From positions 62,001 through 126,000 of the forward strand of contig NZ_JBAJHU010000010.1 in NCBI RefSeq assembly GCF_036867415.1: DNA of 64,000 bases, in the 5' to 3' direction. The notes under the pieces were generated by a model. That model was not told the DNA's origin, did not search any database, and saw nothing but the letters and a program-made list of their open reading frames with translations. This document shows, one piece after another, positions 16,051 through 24,442 of the stretch; the first letter of the stretch is position 1; every line of letters begins with the position of its first letter. Both the position numbers and the translations under genes were made by a program. Source of the stretch: Rossellomorea sp036867415. Lineage in GTDB: Bacteria > Bacillota > Bacilli > Bacillales > Bacillaceae_B.

Positions 16051-17604
16051 TTATTTAAATACCGGTTCCTTAAACTGCGCCAATTTTTCCAAAGAAGACT
16101 TGTCCACTTCGTCATGAAGCGAGTTTCCGTGAGAATCCATTGTCACTACCGCCGTGAAGCCTTCGACATTCAAGTGCCACATTGCTTCCGGGATACCGAA
16201 CTGCATCAGGTCCACTCCGTCTACGCCTTTGATACAGTCAGCATAATATTGGGCAGCTCCTCCGATTGCGTTCAAGTATACGCCGCCATGCTCCTTCAAG
16301 GCAGCAAGCGTCTTCGGACCCATTCCGCCCTTACCGATAACAGCACGTATACCAAAGCGTTTCATGATATCGCCTTGATAAGGCTCTTCGCGAATCGATG
16401 TTGTCGGACCTGCTGCTTTCACATGCCAGTTGCCTTCGTCATCCTTCAGCATGACCGGACCGCAGTGGTAGATCACTTGACCGTCCAAATCTACCGGTGC
16501 ATCGTTTTCGCTCAAGTGCTTGTGGATCGCGTCACGGCCGGTGTACATGCGGCCGTTGATTTGTACGACATCTCCCACTTTCAGTTCCCGGATCTTCTCT
16601 TCCGTGATCGGAGCTTCCAATACAACGACGTTCGGCTTTTCACCAGAATCAGCAGCGGCTGTTTCAAGTTCTGACTGTGACCCAACTGTCAGGTCAATCT
16701 TATCGCCTTCCTGATAGAACCACTCATCGATCCCGCCATCATCGCTCAGCTTCACACCAAGGCGTCTGAATGCCCAGCAGTTATACGCTACTGAGACGAA
16801 GAAGCTGGCAGGGATGCGGTTCATCACGCCGACCTTGCAGCCAAGAAGCGTCGTTTCCCCGCCAAAGCCCATCGTACCGATGCCAAGCTCGTTGGCATTG
16901 TCCATCACATATTCTTCTAATTTACGAAGATCCTCTGTCGGATTCACATCATCCACGGAACGGAAAAGCTGTTCCTTCGCCAGGTCGTACCCTGAAGAAC
17001 GGTCTCCCCCGATTCCGACGCCGATGAACCCGGCACTGCAGCCCTGGCCCTGAGCCTGGTACACAGAATGCATCACGCACTTGCGGATCCCGTCAAGGTC
17101 TCGTCCTGCGCGGCCAAGACCATCAAGCTCGCATGGCAGACTGTACTGAATATTTTTATTTTCACAGCCGCCGCCCTTCAGAATCAGGCGGGCATCGACA
17201 TAATCTTTTTCCCATTGCTCAAATTTAATTACTGGCGTCCCAAGACCCAGGTTATCACCGGAGTTTGCGCCAGTCAGCGAATCAACCGAATTCGGGCGAA
17301 GCTTTCCATCCTTCGTTGCCTGCACCATCGCGGCATAAATCGCTTCTTTGATTTGGAGCTGATTCACGCCGACCGGAGTTTTTATTTTAAATGTAGGAAG
17401 TCCTGTATCCTGACAAATCGGAGATACATTGTCATCCGCCATCTTCACGTTATTCGAAATCGTATCAAGGCTCATCGCCGCCCGTGTTCCTGCATTCTCG
17501 CGTTCTTTCGCAGAACGGATCGCCCGGCGCACATCCTTCGGCAGGTTCGTGGATGTTTCCACGATCAAGTCGTACATACTTTGCTGCAATGTCTCTTTAT
17601 TCAT
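16051..17604 (-). CDS. fumA: Fumarate hydratase class I (4Fe-4S)
   Basis: A 517-aa fused alpha/beta-type iron-sulfur fumarase interconverting fumarate and malate in the TCA cycle. The cluster cysteines are visible in SPICQDTG, GQGCSAGFIGVG and LLGCKVG; the C-terminal half carries the beta domain (GDVVQINGRMYTGRDAIHKH). The start is taken at ATG 17604, preceded by AAAGGGGAAG; the ATG at 17607 is equally possible. B. subtilis uses the unrelated class II enzyme (CitG), so this oxygen-sensitive form may be an additional isozyme. Monocistronic. Confidence 0.93.
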   Translation of the reverse strand: MNKETLQQSMYDLIVETSTNLPKDVRRAIRSAKERENAGTRAAMSLDTISNNVKMADDNVSPICQDTGLPTFKIKTPVGVNQLQIKEAIYAAMVQATKDGKLRPNSVDSLTGANSGDNLGLGTPVIKFEQWEKDYVDARLILKGGGCENKNIQYSLPCELDGLGRAGRDLDGIRKCVMHSVYQAQGQGCSAGFIGVGIGGDRSSGYDLAKEQLFRSVDDVNPTEDLRKLEEYVMDNANELGIGTMGFGGETTLLGCKVGVMNRIPASFFVSVAYNCWAFRRLGVKLSDDGGIDEWFYQEGDKIDLTVGSQSELETAAADSGEKPNVVVLEAPITEEKIRELKVGDVVQINGRMYTGRDAIHKHLSENDAPVDLDGQVIYHCGPVMLKDDEGNWHVKAAGPTTSIREEPYQGDIMKRFGIRAVIGKGGMGPKTLAALKEHGGVYLNAIGGAAQYYADCIKGVDGVDLMQFGIPEAMWHLNVEGFTAVVTMDSHGNSLHDEVDKSSLEKLAQFKEPVFK

Positions 17605-17701
17605 CATTCTTCCCCTTTCCCCTCTACCTATCAAATTGTTCAAACGATTCTTATTTTTCACCAATCATTATACTCCTATAAGAATTGGATTGAAAGGGAT
17701 T

Positions 17702-18148
17702 TCACATAGGAAATTCCTTCTCGAAATAACAAGAGACCTCATCCTCATGAGTCACCGAATACCCATCCTTCCGATAAAAATGAATCGCATCCTCCCAGTG
17801 CTTATTTGTCTCAAGAATGAGCATTCTTGCACCGAGGGACTGTGCTTTATCCTCCAAATGAACAAGCATCCGCCGGCCGAGACCGTGCTTCCGATAAGGT
17901 TTCAGAACCGACATCCTCACCACCTGAAACGTATCTTTGCATTCTCTTCTGATTGCCCCCGTACAGATCATCCTGCCATCCATCATTCCCACATAAAATA
18001 ATTCATCACCCTGCATATATTCCGTCCAAATATCCTGAATATCGGGATTCAGGGTGTGGTCGATAAAACCGAACCGCTCAAGGAAGCCAGACAGGATGAC
18101 TTCTTTAGCTTCGGGACACTGCTCTTTTTTGATTGCCTGTATTTGCAT
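17702..18148 (-). CDS. GNAT family N-acetyltransferase
   Basis: A 148-aa protein from ATG 18148 (AAAGGAGAGAG upstream). The acetyl-CoA pyrophosphate loop is RKHGLGRRMLVHLE near residue 88, followed by the LILETNKHWEDAIHFYRKDGY strand-helix typical of GNATs. The substrate is unknown. The long open frame upstream of 18148 lacks a ribosome site and is not counted. Confidence 0.82.
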   Translation of the reverse strand: MQIQAIKKEQCPEAKEVILSGFLERFGFIDHTLNPDIQDIWTEYMQGDELFYVGMMDGRMICTGAIRRECKDTFQVVRMSVLKPYRKHGLGRRMLVHLEDKAQSLGARMLILETNKHWEDAIHFYRKDGYSVTHEDEVSCYFEKEFPM

Positions 18149-18295
18149 ATGACTCTCTCCTTTTATTGAACCATTGTTAAGTATTTGACTAAAAATGACA
18201 GATTCCTTCAAAGGAGTTGAATGAATTGCGACATGGTTCATCATTTTCCGGGAAATATCGATGATTGGGGTTGAAGTACTTTTTCTTCTTTTAAT

Positions 18296-18308
18296 GGTGC
18301 CTGGCACA
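18296..18308. repeat. Single copy of the GTGCC-T-GGCAC palindrome
   Basis: A solitary 13-mer GGTGCCTGGCACA in the intergenic stretch between the GNAT and SE1561 genes. It has the same word as the first three units of the array at 47342-47530. Confidence 0.55.
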
Positions 18309-18387
18309 GCCCGCGCTTTTGAACCAGGCCCGAACCATCCGATCCACAATCCTGCTCCATCCACATCCTCCGCCCAACCCGGCCAAA

Positions 18388-18414
18388 CAAAAAAGAGCCC
18401 CATTCCAGGACTCT
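18388..18414 (-). terminator. Terminator of the SE1561 gene
   Basis: On the minus strand AGAGTCC pairs with GGGCTCT (one G-U) and is followed by TTTTTTG. Confidence 0.65.
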
Positions 18415-18599
18415 TATTCTTCAGTCTTCTTAAACTGTTCGCATTTCGTCTCTATATCATCGATCATTGAAATCAAACGATCGATATCATCCACATCGGC
18501 CTGTTCAGGGTCGATGGAATCTAACACATCAACAAACAGGTTCAAACGCTGTTTCAGGTAATCCACCTGAGAGTTTTTATCGTTCACGGCTTTGCCCAA
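18414..18599 (-). CDS. SE1561 family small protein
   Basis: A 61-aa acidic helical protein. The start is TTG at 18599, supported by AAAGGAGA eight bases upstream and by the family N-terminus (MGKAVNDKNSQV). The helix-rich core is LKQRLNLFVDVLDSIDPE followed by DIDRLISMIDDIE, as in the SE1561 family conserved in Bacillales. Function unknown. It is divergent from the yfkAB-like gene with a short shared promoter region. Confidence 0.75.
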   Translation of the reverse strand: MGKAVNDKNSQVDYLKQRLNLFVDVLDSIDPEQADVDDIDRLISMIDDIETKCEQFKKTEE

Positions 18600-18648
18600 G
18601 TAAATCTCTCCTTTCATACCTTTATTATGGTAACCAATAACTTTCGGA

Positions 18649-18677
18649 TTGACAAGGGGTGTCCAGTTTTCAATAAT
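18649..18677 (+). promoter_or_regulatory. Sigma-A promoter of the yfkAB gene
   Basis: TTGACA (18649-18654), 17-bp spacer, AATAAT (18672-18677), 36 bp before the start codon. Confidence 0.65.
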
Positions 18678-18712
18678 GGGTTAGTGACTTATTTTAAAGG
18701 AGTTTTTTATTT

Positions 18713-19840
18713 ATGAAACAAACCACTCTCTCCAAGAAAATGTCCATTGACCATGATCCTTGGGAGGCTTACCTGGATGTGGAAGAACATGGCGGCATCA
18801 CACTTTCCAACATCGAATTCACGACGACGACTTTGTGCAATATGCGTTGCGAACATTGTGCTGTCGGCTATACACTGACGCCGAAGGATCCGGATACACT
18901 GCCGATGGATACCGTCTTTCGGCGCCTCGATGAAATCACAACTCTCCGTTCCCTTAGTATTACCGGAGGAGAGCCGATGCTTTCAAAGAAATCAGTGGAA
19001 CATGTTGTGCTTCCGCTGCTGAAATATGCACATGCCAGGGGTGTACATACACAGATCAACTCGAACCTGACGCTTGATCTGGACCGTTACTTATTGATTG
19101 CCCCTTATTTGGATGTTCTGCACATTTCTCATAACTGGGGAACGACGGATGAATTCATCGATGTCGGATTTGCGAATATGGAACTGAAGCCGACACGCGA
19201 GCAGCGCCAGAAGCTGTTTGACCGCATGATCGAAAACAGCCGCGCATTGTCTGAAGCAGGCGTACTCGTATCAGCCGAAACGATGCTCAACAAGAACACG
19301 CTGCCTTATCTTGAAAAGATCCACCGCCAGGTCGTCGATGAAATGAAGTGCGGACGACATGAAATTCACCCGATGTACCCATCAGATTTCGCTTCGAGCC
19401 TGGAGACTTTATCATTGGATGAAACGCGTCAAGCCATTAAAAACATATTGGAATTCAGAGATGAAGATGTATGGATGCTATTCGGTACGCTCCCGTTCTA
19501 TGCGTGCAGTTCATCCGAAGAAGACCGCGAAATGTTGAAACGGCTGTATGCAGCAAAAAACGTGAGTGTCCGCAATGATCCCGACGGCCGTTCCCGATTG
19601 AACGTCAATATCTTCACAGGTGACGTCATCGTGACCGACTTCGGTGACACGCCTCCGCTCGGGAACATCATGAGGGATTCCCTCCCAGGCATTTTTGATA
19701 AATGGCAGGAACAGGAGCTTGCGAAGGAATTGAATTGTCATTGTCCTGCAGCCCGCTGTTTAGGTCCGAATGTATTGGTGAAATCCATGTATTATCAGGA
19801 TGTGGATTTTTCAAAAAGGAAAGCTCTGATTGAACGATGA
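18713..19840 (+). CDS. yfkAB: Radical SAM protein YfkAB
   Basis: A 375-aa radical SAM enzyme. The 4Fe-4S cluster motif is CNMRCEHC (Cys42, Cys46, Cys49), followed by the SAM-binding SITGGEPML. A second cysteine group at the C-terminus, CHCPAARCLGPN, is of the type that holds an auxiliary cluster or metal. The sequence agrees with the Bacillus YfkAB family (radical SAM/CxCxxxxC proteins), whose substrate is unknown. ATG 18713 follows AAAGGAG. The gene has its own promoter and terminator, and the yfkD, yfkE and yfkF homologues follow nearby, as in B. subtilis. Confidence 0.9.
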   Translation: MKQTTLSKKMSIDHDPWEAYLDVEEHGGITLSNIEFTTTTLCNMRCEHCAVGYTLTPKDPDTLPMDTVFRRLDEITTLRSLSITGGEPMLSKKSVEHVVLPLLKYAHARGVHTQINSNLTLDLDRYLLIAPYLDVLHISHNWGTTDEFIDVGFANMELKPTREQRQKLFDRMIENSRALSEAGVLVSAETMLNKNTLPYLEKIHRQVVDEMKCGRHEIHPMYPSDFASSLETLSLDETRQAIKNILEFRDEDVWMLFGTLPFYACSSSEEDREMLKRLYAAKNVSVRNDPDGRSRLNVNIFTGDVIVTDFGDTPPLGNIMRDSLPGIFDKWQEQELAKELNCHCPAARCLGPNVLVKSMYYQDVDFSKRKALIER

Positions 19841-19847
19841 TTGGCGT

Positions 19848-19878
19848 CCCGGCTTCTGTTTGGAGCTGGGCTTTTTTC
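19848..19878 (+). terminator. Terminator of yfkAB
   Basis: CCCGGCT (19848-19854) pairs with AGCTGGG (19864-19870, one G-U) and is followed by CTTTTTT. Between here and 20060 I see no gene. Confidence 0.75.
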
Positions 19879-20060
19879 GTTAGATGACGATTCTGATTAT
19901 TGATGTAGTAATGGTGGACAGAAATTATAATGAACAAAATGAGTCATTATTAGCTAAAACCAAAAATGTAATTGGCTAAAATATGACTGGATCCTAAAAA
20001 TTAATGAGGTTCCACTCAGATTTTGTAGACATCTTCGCGACTCAAAGATGATCCTTTCTG

Positions 20061-20200
20061 AATAATTGCGCCGCATCTCAGATAATTGCGCTTCTTTTTC
20101 AATAATTGCGCTGTTTTCCGGATAATTGCGCCACTTCCAAAATTATTGCGCCTCTATTCGAATAATTGCGCTGGTTTTCCATTTATTGCGCTACTTAGAA
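20061..20200. repeat. Seven-unit array, 20-bp period, core AATAATTGCGC
   Basis: Cores start at 20061, 20081, 20101, 20121, 20141, 20161 and 20181, exactly 20 bp apart. Each is an 11-mer (A/G)ATAATTGCGC with at most two changes (AATTATTGCGC, ATTTATTGCGC). The 9-bp spacers are all different. The period is not a multiple of three and the frame translates to obvious non-protein, so it is non-coding. It lies between convergent genes. Repeats are too short for CRISPR. Confidence 0.9.
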
Positions 20201-20278
20201 TCATTATTAATAACTTAAAAACTACTTGTAGAAACGGTCCGTATGGCAGCCTTCAACTAAATTTATACCCTAACAAAA

Positions 20279-20312
20279 AAACACCCCGGAACAGAGATCC
20301 GAAGTGTTTTTA
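20279..20312. terminator. Terminator of the small membrane gene
   Basis: ACACCCCGGAA pairs with the downstream TCCGAAGTGT arm (two G-U pairs) and is flanked by A and T runs on both sides, so it could serve both strands. Confidence 0.65.
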
Positions 20313-20486
20313 TTTTGTCTTGTCATTGACGGGTGAGGATTCACGTACCGTCTTTTCAAATGGCTGTTCGCCCAGCCCGTAGCGCTTAATTCGCTCGGCA
20401 TAGTACTTTGCCCGCCGCGAACCGAACCAAAGTCTCATTGCTGTCGCTGCTACCAGGACGGCTCCAAACAGTAATAAATATTCCAT
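20310..20486 (-). CDS. Small single-pass membrane protein
   Basis: A 58-aa protein from ATG 20486 (AAAGGAGG ten bases upstream). One N-terminal transmembrane helix (EYLLLFGAVLVAATAMRLWF) is followed by a positively charged cytoplasmic segment (SRRAKYYAERIKRYGLGE). No family recognised; a terminator follows directly. Confidence 0.6.
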   Translation of the reverse strand: MEYLLLFGAVLVAATAMRLWFGSRRAKYYAERIKRYGLGEQPFEKTVRESSPVNDKTK

Positions 20487-20605
20487 TGCTGGCAAACCTC
20501 CTTTATTTAGAGTATTCTGAATATTATAACATATCCTTAATAAAACTTAAAGGAAATAGTGGAAGTTAATGTATTCCCTGTTTCGACAAATAGTAAACAT
20601 TGTTT

Positions 20606-20641
20606 GAAGGCCCGTCCCAGTTGCTTTGGGGACGGGCCTTC
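20606..20641. terminator. Terminator, GAAGGCCCGTCCC stem
   Basis: GAAGGCCCGTCCC (20606-20618) pairs with GGGACGGGCCTTC (20629-20641), just past the yfkD stop codon. Same stem family as 11505, 24951 and 45087. Confidence 0.8.
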
Positions 20642-20650
20642 AAGTTTATG

Positions 20651-21466
20651 TTATCTTGGTGTTTCACTCGCCATGAATCCAAAATGGACGTGATCCTGTA
20701 TTGGGATCCAAGCACCCACACCTTGGGATGTTACGTTTTTAACGACAACGGAACGTTTGGTACCTTTCATTTGCAGGTAGACTTCACCGTAGGTCACTTT
20801 GCCTTTTTCATTAATGGCCGGTGCATAGGCGTACAGGTAACCCAGTCGTTTTGGGGAAATATTATAGACCTGGCTCTTTTTCGTGCCTGCCCCGACGATC
20901 GTCTGGAATGCAAGCGGCAGCTGTGAGTTATCCATCGCCTTGATCATCATCATCTTTTCAACATCATCCGCGTGCGGGACCTTTGCAGTCAGACCGCCTT
21001 TAACGACTTTTTGTGCTTCCTGGACGTAGTGGATCTGGTAGTTGCCCTTTCCACCCCGGTTATCATAGTAATTCGTGTTGATCTTCTGGTATTCCCAGTT
21101 TGGAGATGTCTCGGTAGAAGCGTAGTTCAGCGGCCACTCCCCTAAATAGATCGTAGCGCGCAATCCGATGGTCGGCGCTTTATTGATCGAAGACTCATTC
21201 AGAATCCGGATCAGGTTCGGATTTTCAATTTTGACTTTGGATGTATCGAGCAGTTCCTGTGTGAATTCACTTGGCTGCAGATACGGCTGGTCCTGTGTTG
21301 AATTCGGGTATGTGTTTTCTTTTGCAATGTTCAGGACCGAATTGGGAATCGATACTTTGGCAGAATCCGCTTCTTTCTTTGGTACTGGATTCTTTTCAGC
21401 ATATGTGCCGGCAGCGGCAACAAAAAATGCGAGTAGGAACATAAGGACGGTACGCATACATTTCAT
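20651..21466 (-). CDS. yfkD: YfkD-like exported protein
   Basis: A 271-aa protein with a signal peptide (VLMFLLAFFVAAAGTYA) and a mature region (ATIYLGEWPLNYASTETSPN, then YAYAPAINEKGKVTYGEVYL) that agrees with the Bacillus YfkD family as I remember it. No enzymatic motif is visible; function unknown. ATG 21466 follows AAAGGAGTC. It occupies the yfkD position between yfkAB and yfkE homologues. Confidence 0.8.
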   Translation of the reverse strand: MKCMRTVLMFLLAFFVAAAGTYAEKNPVPKKEADSAKVSIPNSVLNIAKENTYPNSTQDQPYLQPSEFTQELLDTSKVKIENPNLIRILNESSINKAPTIGLRATIYLGEWPLNYASTETSPNWEYQKINTNYYDNRGGKGNYQIHYVQEAQKVVKGGLTAKVPHADDVEKMMMIKAMDNSQLPLAFQTIVGAGTKKSQVYNISPKRLGYLYAYAPAINEKGKVTYGEVYLQMKGTKRSVVVKNVTSQGVGAWIPIQDHVHFGFMASETPR

Positions 21467-21570
21467 GAGTTAGACTCCTTTCATCTTTAACTTAAAGGTT
21501 TGCCTTTAGTTTTTTCCCAGTTGAAGGAGCTTATCCACGAAAACAAAAAATCTTATAACTGAAAGAATAT

Positions 21571-21599
21571 TTACAAAATTCGATAAATATTTTATAATA
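21571..21599 (+). promoter_or_regulatory. Strong orphan sigma-A promoter
   Basis: TTTACA (21571-21576), 17-bp spacer, consensus TATAAT (21594-21599), pointing to the right into a region without a plus-strand gene. Confidence 0.65.
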
Positions 21600-21605
21600 A
21601 AAAGA

Positions 21606-21715
21606 ACCTGGAGGGTTGTCAGACATCATGGAATGCTGACAGTTTTTCATAAGTCATTTTCTACTTTCCCAAAGAGGCAGCGGTTCCCTAGTGGAAACCG
21701 CTGTTTTTTTTGTTT
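21606..21715 (+). ncRNA. Candidate small RNA with two terminator hairpins
   Basis: It starts from the promoter at 21571-21599. A first hairpin pairs TTGTCAG..CAT with ATG..CTGACAG and ends in TTTTTC (about 21617-21650). A second, GCGGTTCC/GGAAACCGC, ends in TTTTTTTT (about 21678-21715). No ORF longer than seven codons follows the GGAGGG between them. The next plus-strand gene is almost 3 kb away, so a short RNA of about 45 or 110 nt is the natural product. Alternatively the second hairpin serves the minus-strand Ig-repeat gene. Confidence 0.5.
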
Positions 21716-21721
21716 ATTATT

Positions 21722-23041
21722 TTATGAGTCGACAACGACTTTCTCTTTAATAGAATGTTTCTTTTTGCCGATTGCCGCCACTGCCTTGATGGAAATGGTT
21801 TCTTTTATTCCCGGCTGTGGTTGAATGAATACTGTGAAACGTCCATCTTCCCCGGTGACTACACTTTTCTCATTAACCAGAACTTGACCATGTGACAGTT
21901 TCAGTTTTACCGGAATACCTGCAAGCGGAAAACCGTTCGAAGTCAAATGGCCGGCAATTTCCTCACCATCTGCCGTAACAGCATTTTCCGGTATTTCAAG
22001 GGTCATAACAGGCTTGGCAGGCTTGCAGCCGGCTGTCACATCGACCGTTACAGAATCGAAATTCCCGTCGACCATCGCACTTGCCGTGATTGATGCCGGT
22101 TGAAAAGGCGTCCCGGGACTCACGATGACAACGGATGTAAAGATGCCGTCTTCATCTGTTACTGGATTCGACGGCAGAAACTGCAGAATCGGGGACCCTG
22201 TCAGGGAAACCGTCCGATTCGAAAGCGGGATTCCGTCGCACGATAATGTTCCTGAAATGACGGCACGGCAGCTGATCTTGTTTCTTTTCAGCCTGCTTAA
22301 TGTAATGGATAATTCCCGGCATTTCACACAACGGACAGTGACCTGCCGCGTTTCTGAAGAGACTTGTTTCCCGCCGATCATGGTCCTGGCGGTGATGGTG
22401 ATGATTTCATCCACATCCGAGAACAGGACAAGTGTCGCTTTATAGGTCCCGTCTGCGAGTGTAATGGCCGGATTCGGTGTAACGATGACCTTGTTTGAAG
22501 CAGATTGAATCGTAAATGTGACCGCTGCGCCGCCAATCGGCACGCCCTCGCAGGTAAGCCTCCCTGTCAGCTTCGTCCCTTTGCAACCAACAAAATCAGG
22601 AATCGGATTTAAGGTCAGCACAGGGTTGATGCACACAATACAATCCACCCGTACGACGATATGATCACTAATCGTCACGGTCCCGACCTGCGCAGTGGCC
22701 GTTATGATGACACCTGGTGTAATCGGTGTCCCCGGTACAATCGTCACCCTTGTCGAAAAGCGGCCTGTACTGTCCGTCACGGGATTCGGGTTCTCGAATA
22801 TCAATCCTGCAAACGATGAAGTCAAATTTACGGTTACTCCTTGAAGCGGTCTGAAGTCACACAGGATCCTCCCGCTGACGACTCCTTCGCAGCTGATTGT
22901 TCCAACTTCATCCAGTTGAATCATCGGTTTCTCACACAGATTGGAAGGAAAAAATCCGCATCCTTTTGGAGGCAGCTTGATTTTACAATGACTATCTTTT
23001 TTAGGTACCACTTTCATATTCCTCAGTTTAATTTTCCTCAC
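21722..23041 (-). CDS. Ig-like (Big-1 type) repeat protein without signal peptide
   Basis: A 439-aa protein from a GTG at 23041 (AAAGGA upstream). It contains four repeats of about 95 residues, each opening with a variant of SGRILCDFRPLQGVTV or TGRLTCEGVPIGGAAV and containing a TDSTGRFSTRVTI-type strand. This is the invasin/Big-1 immunoglobulin-like pattern seen in surface proteins. Cysteines recur at repeat borders in the first three units but are lost in the fourth. The N-terminus (KVVPKKDSHCKIKLPPKGCG) is basic and Cys-containing with no signal peptide or anchor, so a spore-coat or exosporium role after mother-cell lysis is possible (inference). Confidence 0.7.
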   Translation of the reverse strand: MRKIKLRNMKVVPKKDSHCKIKLPPKGCGFFPSNLCEKPMIQLDEVGTISCEGVVSGRILCDFRPLQGVTVNLTSSFAGLIFENPNPVTDSTGRFSTRVTIVPGTPITPGVIITATAQVGTVTISDHIVVRVDCIVCINPVLTLNPIPDFVGCKGTKLTGRLTCEGVPIGGAAVTFTIQSASNKVIVTPNPAITLADGTYKATLVLFSDVDEIITITARTMIGGKQVSSETRQVTVRCVKCRELSITLSRLKRNKISCRAVISGTLSCDGIPLSNRTVSLTGSPILQFLPSNPVTDEDGIFTSVVIVSPGTPFQPASITASAMVDGNFDSVTVDVTAGCKPAKPVMTLEIPENAVTADGEEIAGHLTSNGFPLAGIPVKLKLSHGQVLVNEKSVVTGEDGRFTVFIQPQPGIKETISIKAVAAIGKKKHSIKEKVVVDS

Positions 23042-23190
23042 ATACGATCATTCCTTTTCACAAACTCTTGTCTTATTTTATTCAGAGTGAGGAGGACGGT
23101 TCGTACAAACCTTTATTTGGTTGAAAAATGGATTGTCCGCCTAATGAAGGGCACAGTGTGAAAGGAGAGGACCTCTTTTTCTCCATTAAA

Positions 23191-23220
23191 AAAGATCAGG
23201 GAATGAGCTCCCTGATCTTT
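23191..23220. terminator. Bidirectional terminator, AAAGATCAGGGA stem
   Basis: AAAGATCAGGGA (23191-23202) pairs perfectly with TCCCTGATCTTT (23209-23220). It ends the Ca2+/H+ antiporter gene on the minus strand. Confidence 0.8.
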
Positions 23221-23244
23221 CGCCTGGTCCTACCTGTCTATTCC

Positions 23245-24303
23245 TTACAGCAAATAAAACCCAATCCCCATTATAAAGTAGGCAGCAAGAAGGGTAAGTC
23301 CTTCAAACCAGTTTGTTTCTCCATCATTGGAAATGATGATTGTGACGAGAACGGCCGACACCATCGCGACCAGTTCAGGCAAGGTGAAGACGAGCGGCAT
23401 GCTCGTTTCGAAGAACAATGAAATGAATACGAGCACAGGTGCGACGAACATGGCAATCTGCAGGGTGGAACCGACCGCAATTTCGACGGCAATATCCATC
23501 TTGTTCTTATAGGCCATGATGATGGCGGAAGCGTGCTCAGCGGCATTCCCGACGATCGCGACGATGATGACCCCAATGAACAGTTCACTCCAGCCGAATG
23601 CATGACCGACTTCTTCAAATGTGTGTACAAGACTTTCAGATACGTATGCAACGGCTGCCGTTGAAGCAGCCAGAATCAGGAGTGCTTTTCCTTTACTCCA
23701 TTCCGGTTCCTCTTCATGAACATGCTCCCCTTCCCCTTCTCCATGCTGATACACACCGCGGTGCGTGACGAGCTTGAAGAAAAGCGCAAATAGGTAAAGC
23801 GCAATCAGGATGCCTGCGACTCCGATACTCATCGCCATCGTCGCTGTTTCATCCATTTCCTGAGCGAATACTTCCGGAATGACAAACGCGACGATGACGG
23901 CGAACATCAGCAGCCCGGAGTTATGCCGGGCATCAAACACATTGAATGTCTGGCGTTTGAACTTGATTCCACCGATGAAGAAGGAGAGTCCCGCTACCAG
24001 GAGAAGATTTCCTAGCACTGATCCTGTCAGGGATGCCAATACAACACCGATGAGCCCTGCTTTTAATGCAAAAATAGAGATGATGAGTTCTACTGCATTT
24101 CCGAATGTGGCATTCAACAGTCCGCCGATCCGGGGACCGGAAATGACAGCAAGGCTTTCCGTCGCCCTCCCCATGAAACCAGCGAGCGCAATGATCGTCA
24201 CGCAGTAAACGCCGAACATCATCACGGTCGGCCAATGGAGCAGACTTCCGATCATGGATAACGGAACCCCTGCCAGCACAAGTATCAAAAAGATTTTATT
24301 CAC
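23245..24303 (-). CDS. cax: Ca2+/H+ antiporter (CaX, YfkE-like)
   Basis: A 352-aa inner-membrane exchanger of the CaCA superfamily. Both signature alpha repeats are present: GNAVELIISIFALKAG in the first half and GNAAEHASAIIMAYKNK in the second. A His/Glu-rich acidic loop (HGEGEGEHVHEEE) joins the halves. It exports Ca2+ in exchange for protons. It starts with GTG 24303 behind GAGG. Its position next to yfkD and yfkF homologues supports orthology to B. subtilis yfkE. Confidence 0.92.
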   Translation of the reverse strand: MNKIFLILVLAGVPLSMIGSLLHWPTVMMFGVYCVTIIALAGFMGRATESLAVISGPRIGGLLNATFGNAVELIISIFALKAGLIGVVLASLTGSVLGNLLLVAGLSFFIGGIKFKRQTFNVFDARHNSGLLMFAVIVAFVIPEVFAQEMDETATMAMSIGVAGILIALYLFALFFKLVTHRGVYQHGEGEGEHVHEEEPEWSKGKALLILAASTAAVAYVSESLVHTFEEVGHAFGWSELFIGVIIVAIVGNAAEHASAIIMAYKNKMDIAVEIAVGSTLQIAMFVAPVLVFISLFFETSMPLVFTLPELVAMVSAVLVTIIISNDGETNWFEGLTLLAAYFIMGIGFYLL

Positions 24304-24442
24304 TTCGCAGTCCTCTTTTCCTAAATGTATTTGTTAAGTCCTTTTCTAGTGTATGGAGTGATCCATTTTTTTTGCAAAGAAACTCATGAATCGATGAAGA
24401 AAAGACACATTAATAGATAGATCTTTAATAGGAGGTACGTTC

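Noticed and set aside
17068..17709. 213-codon plus-strand open frame opposite fumarase
   Set aside because: Antisense shadow; the fumarase frame carries all cluster cysteines.
20061..20200. Possible CRISPR array
   Set aside because: Repeats of 11 bp and spacers of 9 bp are far below CRISPR size, and no cas gene is in the window. The same applies to 47342-47530, 52245-52356 and 52811-52945.
20086..20382. 98-codon open frame across the 20-bp-period array
   Set aside because: It only translates the repeat word in rotating frames (NNCA.., IIA.. motifs), has no ribosome site, and runs through a terminator.
24340..24365. Possible sigma-B promoter before the PNPOx-like stress gene
   Set aside because: GTTAAG and GTGTAT are present but only about 10 bp apart and far from the start; spacing does not fit sigma-B.
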